From the NCBI GenBank assembly GCA_964472265.1, contig CAYYJO010000005.1, positions 1 through 54,661 of the forward strand: DNA of 54,661 nt, in the 5' to 3' direction. Source of the DNA: JAGNLA01 sp964472265. GTDB lineage: Bacteria; Caldisericota; Caldisericia; JAAYUI01. The notes below the pieces were generated by a model. It worked only from the letters and a program-made list of their open reading frames with translations, ran no database searches and was not told the DNA's origin. Below, one piece after another: positions 14,853 through 23,030 of this stretch (positions are counted from its first letter, which is position 1; each line of letters starts with the position of its first letter). The position numbers and the translations under genes were made by a program.

Positions 14853-15698
14853 ATGATGACTGATTTTGACGCACTCCCACCGGCAGAAATGGCAATAAAG
14901 GCTGAAGAGATTGGTGTAAAGAAGGCTGGACTGAGTTTTTCAAAGACGTTTGTCCTGGCAATCATGGCAGGCCTCTTCATAGCAATCGGAGGAATGTTCG
15001 CTTCAACAGTCCAGGCTGGCGGAGAAAGCGTTCCATACGGTTTGCTCAAATTTGCTGCAGGCATTGCTTTTTGCGTTGGTCTTGCGCTTGTCGTTGTAGG
15101 AGGTGGAGAACTTTTCACCAGCAACAACCTGCTCATTTTCGCCTATCTTTCGAAGAAAATATCGATTTCGAAATTTGCCAGAAACCTGGCCATTGTTTAC
15201 CTTGGCAACTTTGTCGGTTCGATCGTTCTCGTCGCGCTGATCTTCTTTTCAAAACAATACACAATGGGTCACGGCGGTATTGGAGCTGTGTTGCTGAAAA
15301 CGGCAAACTCGAAGTGCAGCCTTGATTTTGTCCAGGCAATCCTTCTTGGCATCCTTTGCAACATCTTCGTTTGCCTGGCAGTCTGGCTCACTTACAGCGG
15401 AAAAACCGTCACTGACAAGATCATAGCGTTCATTCTCCCAATTTCGGCTTTTGTTGCCGGTGGATTTGAACACTCGGTTGCAAACATGTTCTTCCTGCCC
15501 CTTGGCTGGGTGATCAAAGTAGGTGCATCAGCCCAGTTCTGGACTGACATTGGCAAATCAGCCTCGGATTTCGGCGCAATCAACTGGAACAACATCCTGG
15601 TTGGTAACCTTCTCCCTGTAACAATCGGCAACATCATCGGCGGAGCCATATTTATCGGTGGCATGTACTGGCTTGCCTACAGAAAGCTCTGTAACTGA
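14853..15698 (+). CDS. Formate/nitrite transporter (FNT family)
   Basis: 281 residues with six predicted membrane helices and family motifs: 'AGLFIAIGGMFA' in helix 1, 'VVGGGELFTSNNLL' after helix 2 (the conserved GELFTxN), 'GNFVGS' after helix 3, 'GILCNIFVCLAVW' for helix 4, and 'FEHSVANMFFLPLG' (FEHxVANM) for helix 5. FNT proteins are pentameric channels for formate, nitrite or hydrosulfide; the subtype cannot be told from sequence by eye. The ribosome-binding site is AAGGAG; ATGs at 14853 and 14856 are both possible. A strong terminator follows, so it is monocistronic. Confidence 0.92.
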   Translation: MMTDFDALPPAEMAIKAEEIGVKKAGLSFSKTFVLAIMAGLFIAIGGMFASTVQAGGESVPYGLLKFAAGIAFCVGLALVVVGGGELFTSNNLLIFAYLSKKISISKFARNLAIVYLGNFVGSIVLVALIFFSKQYTMGHGGIGAVLLKTANSKCSLDFVQAILLGILCNIFVCLAVWLTYSGKTVTDKIIAFILPISAFVAGGFEHSVANMFFLPLGWVIKVGASAQFWTDIGKSASDFGAINWNNILVGNLLPVTIGNIIGGAIFIGGMYWLAYRKLCN

Positions 15699-15721
15699 TC
15701 GGTGGTTTTCTTAACAAACAT

Positions 15722-15758
15722 CTTGCAGGCAGGATAAAACCTGCCTGCAAGCATTTTT
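15722..15758 (+). terminator. Rho-independent terminator after the formate/nitrite transporter
   Basis: Perfect 12-bp stem CTTGCAGGCAGG (15722-15733) / CCTGCCTGCAAG (15740-15751), loop ATAAAA, followed by CATTTTTAT. Confidence 0.85.
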
Positions 15759-15841
15759 ATGCGACAACCCATCCAAACAAAATCACAAAACCTTAAGAGA
15801 ATTTCTTTATTTGCATTTTCACAGGTCTATCATTACCAACC

Positions 15842-17460
15842 ATGGATCAGCGGTTTTCATACTGGCTGGATGTGTTTCTGGCCGTTGTTTTTGGTGCCCT
15901 TGCCGCCGGTGCTGTCTGGCTTTTCCAGCAAACACTGGCATTCAGTGAAATAATAATGCCAAGCCTGCACGGGTTCTTCATCGCCCTTGTCCCGGCATTC
16001 GGCGGACTGCTTGTCGGATTGATCTCGTACATGAGCAAAATCGAAGCATCCGGCGACCTTCTTGACATTATTGCCGGCACAAACCTGAAACGCAGGATTT
16101 TATCAAAACCCAGAAACATCATCAAGCCATTTCTTTCAGCCATCTCAATCGCTTCCGGAAACCCGGTCGGATCACAGATGTCAACTGTCATGCTCGGTTC
16201 CCAGGCAGCAGCGTTTACATCGACGTTTCTGAACATCCCAAGAAGAAGGACGAGACTTCTGATTGCATGCGGTGCAGCAGCGGGTTTTTCTGCAGCTTTT
16301 GGGTCACCGCTGGCAGCCGTTGCCTTCGTCATCGAAGTCATTTTGTCAGAATTCACAACATACGGTTTTGTTCTTGTTGCCACAGCTTCAGGTTCGGGCT
16401 ACATCTTTTCAAGACTCATCGGCCTTGGCATCCCATTTTCAAACATAAAGGTTTCTGACACCCATTGGCTTGACATGGTTGCAGCGATTGTTATCGGCAT
16501 TCTGTGCCCGGTGATCGCTTTTGGCTGGCAAAAAATTATTGACCTCATCGAGTCAAAAACCCACAAGCTGCCGCTTGCAAGCCTCTGGGGGCCAATGGTT
16601 GCTGGACTGGTCGCCGGCTTGATCATGATTTTTTATCNNNNNNNNNNATATAAAATTATGGAGACAATGTCTGCTGGCGGATTGGCCTGGGCCTGATGAT
16701 CGCCAAAATGATCAGCACTTCGGCAGTGCTCGGGCTTCACGGCGCAGGAGGAGACTTTGCCCCGGCGTTGTTTTTGGGGGCTTCAACCGGCTCGCTTGTC
16801 ACAACGGCTCTGGGTAGCAATCCAGGCCCAGGCGTTATCGTTGGCGCTACTTCACTGCTTTCTTCGGTTATGCACGCCCCGTTGACCGGAATACTGCTTT
16901 CATTCGAGATTGTAGGCACAAAAGCAGCCCTGCTGCCTGTGACAATCGGCGTGGTCGTTTCTTCGCTTGTCACCATGCGGCTGACACCAACACCGCAGTA
17001 CAAGCAGAAAGCCCACGAAAAAGGCATTATTCTTCAAAAGACGCAGTTCCAGGAAACCCACGAGACTTCAATCAGCGAAGTGATGACCAAGAAAGTCATT
17101 TCAGTCGAAAAACACGAGACTGTAAAAAAGGCAATTGACATAATGAGGGACTTTGGCATCTCAGGGCTTGTAATCACTGAAGGAAAGAAACTTTACGGCA
17201 TCATCACCCTCTCCGATCTGCGAAAGAAGGTCACCGGAAACGATCTGGTCAAGGAGATTGCCGACTTCTGCCAGACAGAGGTGGTCACAGGAACAGTTGA
17301 AACCACGCTTTCGCAGGCATGGGAAATGATGCGTGAAAATCAGATCGGACGAATCCCAATTGTCACAAAGAACGGGTCAATCGTAGGAATTGTGACAAAG
17401 CGTGATCTTCTTGAGCTGGCAGCCAGAAGAACCCATGAAGAGGACAAAGAGGGTAAATAG
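15842..17460 (+). CDS. ClC-type chloride channel/transporter with two CBS domains, interrupted by an assembly gap and a frameshift
   Basis: One gene appears in two pieces. 15842-16695 encodes the first part of a voltage-gated-chloride-channel fold ('ISIASGNPVGSQMSTVMLG', then 'IACGAAAGFSAAFGSPLAAVAF'). Ten N (16638-16647) interrupt it, and just after 'SAGGLAWA' a frameshift occurs near 16690-16695; one extra base there would join it to 'LMIAKMISTSAVLG'. The second part has the conserved 'GGDFAPALF' anion-binding loop and then two CBS domains (about 17080-17440, 'VMTKKVISVEKHETVKKAIDIM' and 'WEMMRENQIGRIPIV'). The frameshift is probably a sequencing or assembly error. There is no ribosome-binding site at ATG 15842; TATCAT ends 8 nt upstream, suggesting a leaderless start. 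Confidence 0.82.
16638..16647. other. Assembly gap (10 N)
   Basis: Ten unknown bases inside the ClC gene. A round-number gap like this marks a scaffold join of unknown true length. A probable one-base error about 45 nt downstream (near 16690) suggests low-quality sequence at the contig end. Confidence 0.95.
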
Positions 17461-17910
17461 TTATTGCTCGGTTCCCAGTTTCATCTTTCTCAAAGCTTCG
17501 TCGTAATCCTTGTTGTCCCAGTTGAAAAGTGCGTTTGTGGCTACATCTTTCCAGGAAACTGATCTCAGAAGGAAGCGAATATCTGCAGCATCCTGATCAA
17601 CTCTGGCAAGTATGCCAAACTGTTCACCAGGCGCAACGGTGTTGTTTCCGCCAAAAGATTTCTCTTCGGTTCCCACCCAGCTGCCATTCTCAAACTTGAC
17701 CAGTGAGTAGTCAAAACTTATTATCACATCTGATGTTTGGCTTTGAAGCTGGATTTCGTATGACAGAGACGTCGGATTTGTCGATTTCGCCATGCTCAGG
17801 AATTCAAGTGGTGGAAGCCCCTGTTTTTCAAGCTCGGAAACGGAGGCAAGACCAGACGCCGAACCGCAGGAAACGGCAAGCAGACAGGCAAAAAACAATA
17901 TTTTTCTCAT
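17461..17910 (-). CDS. Lipoprotein of unknown function
   Basis: 149 residues from ATG 17910: signal MRKILFFACLLAVSC (lipobox AVSC, Cys15). The mature part is beta-rich, with 'SLSYEIQLQSQTSDVIISFDYSLVKFENGSWVGTEEKSF' and 'TVAPGEQFGILARVDQDAADIRFLLRSVSW', resembling an Ig-like/FxLYD-type domain seen in small lipoproteins. A longer frame runs upstream, but it lacks a signal and would overlap the neighbouring gene, so I use 17910. There is no ribosome-binding site; a promoter ends 7 nt upstream. Confidence 0.75.
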   Translation of the reverse strand: MRKILFFACLLAVSCGSASGLASVSELEKQGLPPLEFLSMAKSTNPTSLSYEIQLQSQTSDVIISFDYSLVKFENGSWVGTEEKSFGGNNTVAPGEQFGILARVDQDAADIRFLLRSVSWKDVATNALFNWDNKDYDEALRKMKLGTEQ

Positions 17911-17917
17911 GGCAAGA

Positions 17918-17946
17918 ATTTTAAAAGCCTGCAAATCAAACGTCAA
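17918..17946 (-). promoter_or_regulatory. Promoter giving a leaderless mRNA for the lipoprotein at 17910
   Basis: On the minus strand TTGACG (17946-17941), 17-nt spacer, TAAAAT (17923-17918). Seven nt (TCTTGCC) separate the -10 from ATG 17910, and no ribosome-binding site lies between, so the mRNA should start at or near the ATG. Confidence 0.6.
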
Positions 17947-17953
17947 GCCTGGT

Positions 17954-19069
17954 TCATTTTTTCCAGAAAAAATAGATGTTTTGTGTGGTCTGAATCGCAA
18001 CGCATGCAGGACTGAAAACAACCGACTGCACAGGTTCCGAAAAATCCATCTTCCAAAGCTCGTCACGAGTAATCGGATCTACAGCTACAATCATCTTTTG
18101 CAAAACCTGAAAAACAATTCCGCCGAAGTTTTGAACCTGATCAGGGAAAAGCATGTGATTAGTCGCATCCTTGGGGTCAAGCACTTTGGGTTGTTTTGTA
18201 GAATTTAGCAAGAGAAAATCAGAAACATTCTGGATTGAGAGTGAATCTTTTGCAGGCATGGAAATTGACTGGCCTGAGATGGCGTTGTATCTGACAAGGT
18301 TTCCATCTTTCAGATACCAGATAAATCCGCCTGCAACAGCAAACGTTTCCCTGAAAGGGCAATCAAGCATTTCTGCTTCACCGGTTCTGGCGCTGATGCG
18401 GCTTAATACATTTTTCAGTCCTTCGCTTTGAATGGTTGTCAGAATCCAGATTTCTCCAGACCCAATCGCCCAGTGTGAGGAGAAGCCTGATTCAATAGGC
18501 AAAACCACCTGCCAGACAATCGACCCTGATCTTCTGTCAAACCTAGTCAACCTGTAGCCTTGCGGAGTTTCTAGGATGAAAACGAGATTGCCATCCACAA
18601 AGAAGAACTCACCTTCACCACGGGCTTTCTCTCCAATCCTCGATTGCCACATTTTCGTTCCATCGACAGTGCTGACTGCTTTCACATAGTCGCTGGTTTG
18701 GGGGTCTGTCGTGTAGATGGTGTGTCCATCAGAAACCGCTTCGGTCTGGAGTTTGTCGAATGGAGTGACCGATTTTCCCCTGACATCAAACAAACCAAGG
18801 CCTTCACATATGATTCCATTTTCAGCCGGATACATGGATACGATCTTTGCAAAATCGGGCTTTTTGTAAGTCCAGAGATTTTCGAGCCAGCGACCGTTCG
18901 GGTATCTGTAGGAAACGGTCTCCTCGTCGGCATAGTTCGAAAAAACCTTTACCGTTTCCCAGGCCAGTTCAGTTTTTTTCTCTTGAATTGGGGTTGAGTT
19001 GTTTTTTGGGGTTTGGCCGCAACTTGCAAGAACGACTGTGGCGACAGCCAGAAAAAACAAGCGTTTCAT
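17954..19069 (-). CDS. Lipoprotein with a PQQ-like beta-propeller
   Basis: 371 residues with lipobox LASC (Cys17). Blade-like strands recur: 'VSTVDGTKMWQSRIG', 'LTRFDRRSGSIVWQVVLP', 'VAVDPITRDELWKMDF'. This is the 'DxxTGxxxW' pattern of PQQ/BamB-type propellers, although no cofactor residues can be claimed. It is a membrane-anchored, non-cytoplasmic protein of unknown ligand. It overlaps the upstream propeller lipoprotein by 1 nt (TGATG), so the two are co-translated and may be diverged paralogues. Confidence 0.78.
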   Translation of the reverse strand: MKRLFFLAVATVVLASCGQTPKNNSTPIQEKKTELAWETVKVFSNYADEETVSYRYPNGRWLENLWTYKKPDFAKIVSMYPAENGIICEGLGLFDVRGKSVTPFDKLQTEAVSDGHTIYTTDPQTSDYVKAVSTVDGTKMWQSRIGEKARGEGEFFFVDGNLVFILETPQGYRLTRFDRRSGSIVWQVVLPIESGFSSHWAIGSGEIWILTTIQSEGLKNVLSRISARTGEAEMLDCPFRETFAVAGGFIWYLKDGNLVRYNAISGQSISMPAKDSLSIQNVSDFLLLNSTKQPKVLDPKDATNHMLFPDQVQNFGGIVFQVLQKMIVAVDPITRDELWKMDFSEPVQSVVFSPACVAIQTTQNIYFFWKK

Positions 19070-20178
19070 CAGCGCCAGAGGCTTGCTTTGCCCTTGTAAA
19101 ACACGAGCGCGCCTGATTTTGAAAGTGATAGAATTCTCGGCAGGAAGTCTGTTTCTTTTGGTGCAGAAAGCTGGAAATACCAGATGTCCTTTTTGGCATC
19201 CGGTCCGATGCAGGCGATCAGGTTGCTCTGGACAACGGCGAAGTTGTCTCCTGCGCCAACAACCTGCGTGAATGCGATCATCTTGTTGTTCTTTGCGTTG
19301 TATGTGAAAGACTTGAACGTCTGCTGGGTTTCCTTGTCCAGATTTGTCGGAAGTTTGCCAAAATGGTAGCCGGTTTCAGTGAGAATCAGCATGCTGTCGT
19401 TTGAAAGCCATAGATACTGTATCTTTTTGTTGCTCTGTCCCATTGTCAGGATTGGTGAGGAATAGAACTCATCATAAACCATCATCTTTTCATCGGCGAG
19501 AGAAACGAACCTTGAATTGGCACCATAAAGCTCCTTGACTTCGGTGTTCTTCGAAACAAAAACGTACTGGCCGTCAGCCGGTGAAATTCTGAAAATCCAT
19601 CCTGATCCTTCTGCAAAAAGGAAGGATTTTGTGACTGTCCATTTGCCAACCGTTCCAGTTGAAAGTTCAAGCGTCCAAACCTTTTTTCCATTTGTCTGGT
19701 CAATCCTTGCAACCTGTTTGGAGCCTATGAGCAACAAGCATCCGTCAGCGATGACAAAGGCTGCTTTTGGTTCCATCTTCATTGGGTCTGCCCAGACCGC
19801 TTTTCTGTCCTTTATTGACCAGGCATTGCCATTTTCACCCCAGATGGTTGAACCATCGGTTGCACCAGCGATCATGCCATCAGGAATCTTCTCGGATTTT
19901 CCGGTTTTGGAATCCACGAAAATAGATTTCTCACCCTCTGAAAGCACATAGCCACCAACTACTTCGGAAAACTGTGCTTCCTTGAAGCTGGTTGGAATTT
20001 CCCAGGCCATTTTTAGCTCATCTTTGCCTTCAAAACCTGTTTGGTCGGGCATCGATATCAATTGTGACGGAGCGGGATTTTCCGACTTCAAGAACCACTG
20101 CACCGAGGCCACTTCAGGCGACGAACCACACGAAGCAGCAAGAAGGGCAAACGCAAAAATGACAGACAGTTTTCTCAT
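19069..20178 (-). CDS. Lipoprotein with a PQQ-like beta-propeller
   Basis: 369 residues from ATG 20178: signal MRKLSVIFAFALLAASC (lipobox AASC, Cys17). Propeller-like strands follow: 'FVDSKTGKSEKIPDGMIAG', 'VARIDQTNGKKVWTLELS', 'IFRISPADGQYVFVS'. The frame extends 12 codons upstream to a TTG, but the lipoprotein signal begins at the second start. A weak promoter (TTGAGA, 16 nt, TATGTT) ends 8 nt before 20178, so it may be transcribed both from tpiA and on its own. Together with 17954 it forms a two-gene propeller lipoprotein pair. Confidence 0.75.
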   Translation of the reverse strand: MRKLSVIFAFALLAASCGSSPEVASVQWFLKSENPAPSQLISMPDQTGFEGKDELKMAWEIPTSFKEAQFSEVVGGYVLSEGEKSIFVDSKTGKSEKIPDGMIAGATDGSTIWGENGNAWSIKDRKAVWADPMKMEPKAAFVIADGCLLLIGSKQVARIDQTNGKKVWTLELSTGTVGKWTVTKSFLFAEGSGWIFRISPADGQYVFVSKNTEVKELYGANSRFVSLADEKMMVYDEFYSSPILTMGQSNKKIQYLWLSNDSMLILTETGYHFGKLPTNLDKETQQTFKSFTYNAKNNKMIAFTQVVGAGDNFAVVQSNLIACIGPDAKKDIWYFQLSAPKETDFLPRILSLSKSGALVFYKGKASLWR

Positions 20179-20217
20179 GATCTCAAAACATATCCCTTTT
20201 TTGCTTTTTCTCAAGAG

Positions 20218-20958
20218 TCAAGCGGAAGGGGCTTTTGAAGCGGTTTCGATAATCGATGAGAAGTTTGACACAGAGAGCGATGCCCCACCAACAAGAAATC
20301 CGCCCACGTTTTTGACCATCAGCGATCCGCAATTTTCGGCAGTCACCGAACCACCGTAAAGAATTGTAAACTTGGTTTTTGGCGAAATTCTCATCAGAAG
20401 GTCGCTTATAAACGAGTGTGAATCTTCGACCTGAACCGGTTTTGCAACGACACCGGTGCCAATAGCCCAGATCGGTTCGTACGCAATGGTCATCTCTGAT
20501 CCGAGATCGAGTCCATCCAAAGCCCTCATGATTTGTGATGAGAGAACGGCAGTTGTCCTGTCAGACTGTCGCTCTTCAAGCCTTTCACCGATGCAAAGCA
20601 CCGGTTTTATGCCATGCCTCATCAGGGCAACGATTTTTCGCCTGACAATGTCGTCTGTTTCAAAGAAGAGCCTGCGCCTCTCGGAGTGGCCAACAAGACA
20701 CCAGGTACAACCAAGATCTTTGATCATCAACGGAGAGATTTCGCCGGTGAATGCGCCTTCATCCTCATAATAGCAATTCTGTGCACCAAACTTTACCTTC
20801 GAGCCTTCAAGCTGTGCAGCCACCGAAAAAATGTCAGTAAATGGCGGAATGATGCCAATCTCAACATTAGCAGGTAACGGCTGCACGAGAAAGCGTTTGC
20901 AGAATTCGACCGACTCTGCAACAGTCTTGTTCATTTTCCAGTTGGCAATGACAAGCAT
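20218..20958 (-). CDS. tpiA: Triosephosphate isomerase
   Basis: 246 residues, full length for the family. Catalytic residues are present: 'ANWKMN' (K8), 'GHSERR' (electrophile H91), 'AYEPIWAIGTG' (base E161 and flexible loop 6), and 'LYGGSV' for phosphate binding. It interconverts dihydroxyacetone phosphate and glyceraldehyde 3-phosphate in glycolysis. The start at ATG 20958 shares one base with the stop of the CorC-like gene (TGATG) and is served by AAGGAGGATTG. Finding tpiA alone here, away from gapA/pgk, is somewhat unusual. Confidence 0.96.
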   Translation of the reverse strand: MLVIANWKMNKTVAESVEFCKRFLVQPLPANVEIGIIPPFTDIFSVAAQLEGSKVKFGAQNCYYEDEGAFTGEISPLMIKDLGCTWCLVGHSERRRLFFETDDIVRRKIVALMRHGIKPVLCIGERLEERQSDRTTAVLSSQIMRALDGLDLGSEMTIAYEPIWAIGTGVVAKPVQVEDSHSFISDLLMRISPKTKFTILYGGSVTAENCGSLMVKNVGGFLVGGASLSVSNFSSIIETASKAPSA

Positions 20959-22229
20959 CAATCCTCCTTGTGATCGGGGGTTTCCTTGTTGTTGATGACT
21001 TTAACTTTAAGGATGCGGAGTTTTCTGATTTTGTCGACGGAGAAGGTGTAGCCTTCGTACTCAACTTTTTCGCCGGTTTTTCCAAGGTGACCAAGTTGGT
21101 TGACCATGAAGCCAGCAACCGTTTCAAAATCTTCAGAGTTGATGTCGGTTCCAAGCAGTTCGTTAAGCTCCTCAACCATCATGTCACCGGCAAGGATATA
21201 GGTTTTATCGTCAATAATCTTGACCTGATCCTCTTCGGTGTCGTACTCATCCTGGATCTCGCCAACAAGTTCTTCAAGCAGGTCTTCAAGCGTTATCAAA
21301 CCTGAAACGCCACCGTATTCATCAACAACGATTGCCAGATGAATGCGCCTGCCCCTCATGTCCTTGAACACTTCAGAGATATGCTTGCCTTCAGGGATAT
21401 AATACGGTTCCCTGAGGAACTGTTGAAACGTAAGCTCTTTTTTTCGTGATGTTATGAGCGGAATTAGGTCTTTGACGTGCAAGATACCAACGATGTTATC
21501 CGGGTTGTCTTTGTAGATAGGAATCCTGCTGTGACCTGAGTTTATGATCATTTTTGTCAGATCGGTGAGACTGGCGGTTATCGGCGCTGAAAGCATGTCC
21601 ACTCGGGGAACCATGATTTCATAAACCGTGGTGTCTGCAAAATCAAACACCTTTTCGATCATCACCCTCTCATCAGTGGGGATCAGGCCTTCCTGGTGAG
21701 AGACCTCAATCATGGCCTCAAGCTCGGAGTCGGTGACCTTTGAGGTGTCGCCGGTAGGATTGATGCGGAAGAGCCAGAGGATGCCGTTTGTGATCCAGAT
21801 GAAAACATAGATGAAAGGAGTGAGCGCAACCGATGTCCACTTTATGATGTAGTAGGAGAGTTTTGCTATGGCAATGGGCTTTCTTGAGGCGCCGGTTTTT
21901 GGAAGCATCTCGCCGACAAGGACTATTATTGCAGTCATAATGAGCACGACCAGCCATTCCGAGTGGATGCCAAGCCTCACGGCAATCTGGTTGCCAATAA
22001 TCGTGGCCGCAATGTTGACGACGTTGTTTGCTATAAGGATCGAGGTGAGAATCTTCTCCCTGTCAGCCCTTAGTTTTAGAATCTTTTCGGCGATGGCAAC
22101 ACCTGAGTTTGCCATCTCAAGAAGTGTAATCTTGTCTGCCGTCAGCAGCGAAACCTCGGCTGCCGAAAAAATGATGGAGAAAAACAACAATCCACCAAAA
22201 ATTACATAGTTCCAACTGCCAATATCCAT
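20958..22229 (-). CDS. CNNM/CorC-type transporter-associated protein (DUF21, CBS pair, CorC_HlyC)
   Basis: 423 residues: an N-terminal DUF21/CNNM membrane domain with about four helices (1-150, 'FSAAEVSLLTADKI', 'GEMLPKTGASRKP'), a CBS pair (about 205-330, 'MVPRVDMLSAPITASLTDLTKMI', 'HLAIVVDEYGGVSGLITLEDLLEELVGEI') and a C-terminal CorC_HlyC domain (about 345-410, 'ILAGDMMVEELNELLGTDI'). Such proteins are linked to Mg2+ or Co2+ efflux in the cytoplasmic membrane and are often annotated as hemolysins. It overlaps tpiA by 1 nt and its start touches the dgkA stop, continuing the housekeeping operon. Confidence 0.93.
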   Translation of the reverse strand: MDIGSWNYVIFGGLLFFSIIFSAAEVSLLTADKITLLEMANSGVAIAEKILKLRADREKILTSILIANNVVNIAATIIGNQIAVRLGIHSEWLVVLIMTAIIVLVGEMLPKTGASRKPIAIAKLSYYIIKWTSVALTPFIYVFIWITNGILWLFRINPTGDTSKVTDSELEAMIEVSHQEGLIPTDERVMIEKVFDFADTTVYEIMVPRVDMLSAPITASLTDLTKMIINSGHSRIPIYKDNPDNIVGILHVKDLIPLITSRKKELTFQQFLREPYYIPEGKHISEVFKDMRGRRIHLAIVVDEYGGVSGLITLEDLLEELVGEIQDEYDTEEDQVKIIDDKTYILAGDMMVEELNELLGTDINSEDFETVAGFMVNQLGHLGKTGEKVEYEGYTFSVDKIRKLRILKVKVINNKETPDHKED

Positions 22230-22624
22230 TATGGAATCACCATCCAGCCAATCAATATAGCAATAATCACAATTACAAGCAATAAAGGATCACCTGCTGC
22301 CTTTGGGACGATAAGGATTGCCCCCGATGCCAGCGCAAACAGGGAGATCACCAGAACGCCAGTTGCCGAAACATCCAGCGATGATCTCGGATTCGAGTGC
22401 TCATCTGCCAGCCTCTCGATGCCGGTATTGAGCAGTTCGGCACCGATCACGCAGCCACAACAAAAAACAACAAACGCCAATTCCAGGGGTGAGAGTTTGT
22501 AATAAACTGCACAAGTCACTGTTCCTGCCGTTGAAATGATGTGTCGCCAAAAGTTTTTCTCTCTGGCACCAACTGCAAATCCAAGGACAGCCCTCCATAG
22601 TGAGCGCTTAAGCGAACCTTTCAA
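22229..22624 (-). CDS. dgkA: Diacylglycerol/undecaprenol kinase (DgkA family)
   Basis: About 131 residues with three membrane helices and the family motif 'CVIGAELLNTGIERLADEHS' (E.xNtxiE.xxD). The N-terminal segment 'AVLGFAVGAREKNFWRHII' matches the Gram-positive-type DgkA helix ending in '(E)xNFrxHx'. In Gram-positives this enzyme phosphorylates undecaprenol for cell-wall precursor recycling. I place the start at TTG 22624, preceded by GAGAGGAGCTGC; a TTG at 22639 is also in frame. It overlaps ybeY by 17 nt, as in the usual ybeY-dgkA pairing. Confidence 0.88.
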   Translation of the reverse strand: MKGSLKRSLWRAVLGFAVGAREKNFWRHIISTAGTVTCAVYYKLSPLELAFVVFCCGCVIGAELLNTGIERLADEHSNPRSSLDVSATGVLVISLFALASGAILIVPKAAGDPLLLVIVIIAILIGWMVIP

Positions 22625-23030
22625 GCAGCTCCTCTCCAAGCTCGATCATCTTGAGCCTCTCATCCTCGGTTACGTGATCCATGCCTGTCAGATGAAGCAA
22701 ACCGTGAGCCACGAGGAAAAGAACGTAGCGTTCAAGGTCGTTTTCTCCCCTGGTTCTGTCTGCAAACGACACTGAAACATAGATTTCACCCAGATGGTGC
22801 CTGCCTTTATCATCGATCAGATCATCTTCAAAGGAAAGGACGTCTGTAGAACCTTCCTTGTGTCTGTATGTTTCGTTGAGATGCGTGACTTCTTGGTCAT
22901 CGGTGAGAATTATGCCAAGCAACGCCGGCCTTCTGTTAGGGAAAAGAGATGGAATCACCGTTTTGGCAAAGCGTTTAACAGGCTTACTCAGCGGGTCGGC
23001 CTTAGGGCCTGAAACCTCAACTTTGTCCAT
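22608..23030 (-). CDS. ybeY: Endoribonuclease YbeY (16S rRNA maturation)
   Basis: 140 residues from ATG 23030, the family's normal length. It has the 'NETYRHKEGSTDVLSF' segment and the zinc-binding H-x3-H-x5-H motif 'HGLLHLTGMDH' (H109, H113, H119). YbeY takes part in 16S rRNA 3'-end processing and ribosome quality control. The frame remains open upstream to 23096 inside pgpH, but a ribosome-binding site (AGGAAAGG) and the alignment start both favour 23030, which overlaps the pgpH stop by 14 nt. Confidence 0.94.
   Translation of the reverse strand: MDKVEVSGPKADPLSKPVKRFAKTVIPSLFPNRRPALLGIILTDDQEVTHLNETYRHKEGSTDVLSFEDDLIDDKGRHHLGEIYVSVSFADRTRGENDLERYVLFLVAHGLLHLTGMDHVTEDERLKMIELGEELLERFA

Noticed and set aside
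15847..16383. Minus-strand frame of 178 codons antisense to the ClC gene
   Set aside because: The ClC frame has conserved membrane motifs; the antisense frame has none.
17911..18066. Upstream extension of the lipoprotein frame at 17461-17910
   Set aside because: The extension is not signal-like, overlaps the neighbouring propeller gene and crosses a promoter; the signal peptide begins at 17910.
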